NCBI GenBank assembly: GCA_946479255.1
Contig: CAMLFK010000206.1
Coordinates: forward strand, 1 to 9,106
Source of the DNA: an uncultured Oxalobacteraceae bacterium
Lineage (GTDB): Bacteria > Pseudomonadota > Gammaproteobacteria > Burkholderiales > Burkholderiaceae
DNA: 9,106 bases
Direction of reading: 5' to 3'
The notes under the pieces were generated by a model that worked only from the letters and a program-made list of their open reading frames with translations, ran no database searches and had not been told where the DNA came from. Below, one piece after another: positions 6,856 through 9,106 of the stretch (its first letter is position 1; each line of letters begins with the position of its first letter). A program made the translations under genes and the position numbers.

Positions 6856-6870
6856 TCAGCGCTGATTTTA
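6856..6870 (-). promoter_or_regulatory. Possible -10 element and palindrome upstream of bcp
   Basis: On the minus strand TAAAAT (6870-6865) matches five of six bases of a sigma-70 -10 element. It abuts and shares one base with a perfect 10-bp palindrome TCAGCGCTGA (6856-6865). The palindrome would cover the transcription start, about 20 bases before the bcp GTG. No good -35 is seen at normal spacing, so this is tentative. It could be an activator-dependent promoter with an operator, or chance. Confidence 0.25.
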
Positions 6871-6915
6871 ACCCCGCCAGCGCATACCGGGGGAAACAAT
6901 GTCCTTACGGTAAGC

Positions 6916-7296
6916 TTAAGCGCCGGTATCGATGATCAACGCCAGGGTCACCTTGCGCCCTTCGCCCATCAGGATGTTGTAAGTACGGCAGGCCGCCTTG
7001 CTGTCCATGCATTCGACACCAATGCGCTCGCCGGACAGGCTGGCGATCAGGCGCGGGTGCACGAAGCGCTGGCGCGCGCCGGTGCCGAGAATCACCACAT
7101 CCGGCTTGTCCTGGGCAATCTGCTCGAAATGCGTCTCGGCGAGCGCGTCGAAGCTGCTCACCGGCCAAGGGCGGGGCGGGATTTCCGGCATCACGAGCAG
7201 GCTGAAATTGAAGCGCTCGGCATTGATTTCCACGCCCTGGTCATCGTAGCCGGTCACGGTCTGGTATTGTTGGGTGCTGCTGGAATGAAGCTTCAT
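6916..7296 (-). CDS. Mth938/DUF498 (NDUFAF3-like) family protein
   Basis: The protein has 126 aa from ATG 7296 (MKLHSSSTQQ). It is recognised by the ILGTG loop (69-73), the following RFVHPRL and the C-terminal MDSKAACRTYNILMGEGR block (97-114). Human relatives are NDUFAF3, a complex I assembly factor, and AAMDC. The bacterial function is not established. No signal peptide or membrane segment is visible, so it is probably cytoplasmic. An in-frame ATG at 7341 would add 15 residues (MLTGARLSLDFDTTT), but the family as I remember it starts at MKLH and neither start has a clear Shine-Dalgarno. It is first of three minus-strand genes and lies back to back with the aminotransferase gene, a neighbourhood I recall from Burkholderiales. 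Confidence 0.87.
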   Translation of the reverse strand: MKLHSSSTQQYQTVTGYDDQGVEINAERFNFSLLVMPEIPPRPWPVSSFDALAETHFEQIAQDKPDVVILGTGARQRFVHPRLIASLSGERIGVECMDSKAACRTYNILMGEGRKVTLALIIDTGA

Positions 7297-7428
7297 GGTG
7301 GTCGTGTCAAAGTCGAGGGATAGCCGTGCGCCGGTTAGCATGCCATAAATGTAAGGACACGGCTACGCGATTGCACTGCTCTGCACCGGGTGTGTGGTGC
7401 CGGAGTGGCGCTTTGGCAAGCCCGGCGG

Positions 7429-7457
7429 TTGATTAAATGCTGCTAATTCGGCAGAAT
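7429..7457 (+). promoter_or_regulatory. Candidate promoter of the aminotransferase-hom operon
   Basis: TTGATT (7429-7434) and CAGAAT (7452-7457) are separated by exactly 17 bases, each matching four of six consensus positions. Transcription would begin near 7464, about 30 bases before the TTG start and downstream of the ATG at 7437. If real, this rules out the longer protein. The match is weak, and no operator or riboswitch-like structure is evident. Confidence 0.3.
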
Positions 7458-7482
7458 GGTCCTTTTTCGCACTGCAACAAAC

Positions 7483-7487
7483 AGGAA
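7483..7487 (+). promoter_or_regulatory. Ribosome binding site deciding the TTG start of alaA
   Basis: AGGAA lies 6 bases upstream of TTG 7494. The alternative ATG at 7437 has no Shine-Dalgarno, and the 19 extra residues it would add (starting MLLIRQNGPF) do not resemble the family N-terminus, which begins close to the RPILKSNKL seen after the TTG. Confidence 0.7.
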
Positions 7488-7493
7488 TTCACT

Positions 7494-8723
7494 TTGCGAC
7501 CGATTCTGAAATCGAACAAGCTCGACGACGTGTGCTACGAGATCCGCGGCCCGGCCATGGAAAAATGCCGCCAGATGGAGGAAGACGGTCACAAGATCAT
7601 CAAACTCAATATCGGCAACCTGGCGCCGTTCGGCTTCGCCCCGCCCGACGAAATCGTCCAGGACATGATTTTGAACATGCACGGCGCGGCCGGCTATACC
7701 GATTCGAAAGGCATGTTCGCGCCGCGCAAGGCGGTGGTGCACTACACACAGAGCAAGAACGTCACGGGCGTGACCATCGATGACGTCTATCTGGGCAACG
7801 GCGCCTCCGAGCTGATCGTCATGGCCATGAATGGCCTGCTCAACACGGGCGATGAAGTGCTGGTGCCGGCGCCGGACTATCCGCTGTGGACCGCCGCGGT
7901 CAGCCTGTCGGGCGGCAATCCTGTGCATTATGTATGCGACGAGCAGGCCGGCTGGCTGCCCGACATCGCCGACATGCGCAAGAAAATCACCTCGAACACG
8001 CGCGCCATCGTCGTCATCAACCCGAACAACCCGACCGGCGCGCTGTATCCGCGCGCGATCCTGCTGGAGATTATCGAGCTGGCCCGCCAGCACCAGCTGA
8101 TCGTGCTGGCCGATGAAATCTACGACAAGGTGCTGTACGACGGCGAAGAGCACGAGTCGATGGCCGCGCTGGCCGACGACGTCCTGTTCATCACCCTGAA
8201 CGGTCTGTCGAAGAACTACCGCTCGTGCGGCTACCGCGCCGGCTGGATGGTGGTCTCGGGCGAGAAGAAGCATGCCAAGGACTACATCGACGGTCTCAAT
8301 ATCCTGGCCTCGATGCGCCTGTGCGCCAACGCGCCGGGCCAGTTCGCGATCCAGACCGCGCTGGGCGGCTACCAGAGTATCAAAGACCTGGTCGGCCCGG
8401 GCGGACGCCTGCTGCGCCAGCGCGACCTGGCGCACCAGCTGCTGACGGACATTCCGGGCGTCAGCTGCGTTAGACCGAAGGCCGCGCTGTATATGTTCCC
8501 GCGCCTGGACCCGAAGATGTACCCGATCGCCGACGACCAGCAGTTCGCCTACGACCTGCTGTCCGAAGAGAAGGTGCTGATCGTGCAGGGCACCGGCTTT
8601 AACTGGATCGCGCCCGACCACTTCCGCCTGGTGTTCCTGCCGAACTCGGACGACCTGACCGATGCGTGCGGACGCATCGCGCGCTTCCTCGACGGCTACC
8701 GCAAGCGCCACGGCAGCGCATAA
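7494..8723 (+). CDS. alaA: AlaA-type alanine aminotransferase (PLP, class I fold)
   Basis: The 409-residue protein from TTG 7494 resembles E. coli AlaA (YfbQ) along its whole length. That enzyme is a cytoplasmic PLP enzyme exchanging amino groups between glutamate/2-oxoglutarate and pyruvate/alanine. Seen in the sequence: NIGNLAPFGF near the N-terminus, GNGASELI, PAPDYPLWTAAVSLS, INPNNPTG (175-182), ADEIYD with D207 and Y210 for the cofactor, LSKNYR with the Schiff-base Lys240, R248 for the phosphate and the carboxylate-binding Arg378 in DHFRLV. All catalytic residues are present and the length is normal. In the GNP loop of E. coli AlaA the Pro is replaced by Leu here; I recall GNLA in other betaproteobacteria, so this is probably lineage variation. 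The 31-base gap to hom suggests an operon linking alanine and threonine/methionine synthesis. Confidence 0.93.
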   Translation: MRPILKSNKLDDVCYEIRGPAMEKCRQMEEDGHKIIKLNIGNLAPFGFAPPDEIVQDMILNMHGAAGYTDSKGMFAPRKAVVHYTQSKNVTGVTIDDVYLGNGASELIVMAMNGLLNTGDEVLVPAPDYPLWTAAVSLSGGNPVHYVCDEQAGWLPDIADMRKKITSNTRAIVVINPNNPTGALYPRAILLEIIELARQHQLIVLADEIYDKVLYDGEEHESMAALADDVLFITLNGLSKNYRSCGYRAGWMVVSGEKKHAKDYIDGLNILASMRLCANAPGQFAIQTALGGYQSIKDLVGPGGRLLRQRDLAHQLLTDIPGVSCVRPKAALYMFPRLDPKMYPIADDQQFAYDLLSEEKVLIVQGTGFNWIAPDHFRLVFLPNSDDLTDACGRIARFLDGYRKRHGSA

Positions 8724-8754
8724 TTATCATCTGAATACTGACCTAGAAAAGAAT

Positions 8755-9106
8755 ATGAAACCCATCAAAATCGGCCTGATCGGCCTCGGCGTAGTTGGCG
8801 CCGGCACCTTCAACGTCCTGAAACGCAATCAGGAAGAGATTCGCCGCCGCGCGGGACGCGGCATTGAAGTTGCCATGGCTGCCGTGCGCAATGTCGAACG
8901 TGCCCAGGGCATCGTCGGCAGCGCCTGCGAAATCGTCGCCGACCCGTACCTGGTGGTGAACAACCCGGACATCGACATCGTCGTCGAACTGATCGGCGGC
9001 TACGACACGGCCAAGGAGCTGGTGCTGGCCGCAATCGCCAACGGCAAGCATGTCGTCACCGCCAACAAGGCGCTGCTGGCGCTGCACGGCACCGAGATCT
9101 TCGCCG
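8755..9106 (+). CDS. hom: Homoserine dehydrogenase, N-terminal part (runs off the window)
   Basis: ATG 8755 opens a frame without stops to the window end, giving 117 residues. The N-terminal NAD(P)-binding Rossmann motif GLGVVG (G10, G12, G15) is followed by AAVRN, a VVELIGG strand (76-82) and VVTANKALLA with Lys105, corresponding to the conserved TxNK lysine of homoserine dehydrogenases. The enzyme reduces aspartate semialdehyde to homoserine, the branch point to threonine and methionine. No aspartokinase domain precedes it, so it is the monofunctional type. By family, a C-terminal ACT domain for threonine feedback is expected beyond the window. The Shine-Dalgarno (a GAAAAG-like stretch) is weak. 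It follows alaA closely; thrC would be the expected next gene, which is inference from Burkholderiales gene order. Confidence 0.93.
   Translation, partial: MKPIKIGLIGLGVVGAGTFNVLKRNQEEIRRRAGRGIEVAMAAVRNVERAQGIVGSACEIVADPYLVVNNPDIDIVVELIGGYDTAKELVLAAIANGKHVVTANKALLALHGTEIFA

Noticed and set aside
6269..6865. 198-residue plus-strand open frame across bcp
   Set aside because: The minus strand encodes a complete peroxiredoxin with the TPGC active site and an AGGAG start.
6899..7361. TGTCCTTAC at 6899-6907 and its inverted copy near 7352-7360 flanking the Mth938-family gene as element ends
   Set aside because: Nine bases, no target-site duplication and no transposase; the enclosed gene is a conserved core gene.
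7365..7410. GCACC...GGTGC inverted repeat in the divergent region as an operator or riboswitch
   Set aside because: A 5-bp arm in GC-rich DNA is expected by chance, and no conserved riboswitch features are seen.
7443..8711. 422-residue minus-strand open frame over the aminotransferase gene
   Set aside because: The plus strand encodes an intact, full-length AlaA-type enzyme; the antisense product has no recognisable domain.

Overview
The window looks like chromosomal DNA from a GC-rich betaproteobacterium of the Burkholderiales, most likely the Oxalobacteraceae (Massilia, Duganella or Janthinobacterium type). This rests on base composition, on close resemblance of the housekeeping proteins to remembered Burkholderiales sequences, and on the cluster of bcp, a PIN-PhoH ATPase, an Mth938-family gene, an alanine aminotransferase and hom. 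No database search was possible, so the taxonomy is inference.

Layout. (1) Positions 1-4191, plus strand, hold a two-gene surface/envelope locus. The first gene is the 3' part of a very large filamentous-haemagglutinin-like secreted protein (two-partner secretion TpsA type) that starts before the window. It ends in 20 exact-register 19-residue cysteine repeats and a charged tail finishing in YCN. The second overlaps it by 35 bases and encodes an exported FecR-domain protein. (2) Positions 4192-4350 hold two consecutive hairpins that separate this locus from the convergent genes beyond. (3) Positions 4351-7296, minus strand, hold three genes transcribed leftwards in the order Mth938/DUF498-family protein, Bcp/PrxQ peroxiredoxin, PIN-PhoH ATPase. 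(4) From 7297 to the end, plus strand, a divergent intergenic region leads to an AlaA-type alanine aminotransferase and, 31 bases later, the beginning of homoserine dehydrogenase (hom), cut by the window edge.

How they work together. The left locus is accessory and surface-directed: an exported beta-helical filament with a disulfide-capable, Lys/Arg-free repeat region, coupled translationally to a small periplasmic FecR-domain partner that has no sigma factor or TonB receptor beside it in the window. The right part is conserved core metabolism: peroxide detoxification, RNA or stress ATPase, and the entry to the alanine and threonine/methionine pathways. The most unusual item is the cysteine-repeat array and its pairing with the FecR protein. 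The remaining genes are ordinary, although fecR and bcp start at GTG and the aminotransferase most likely at TTG.
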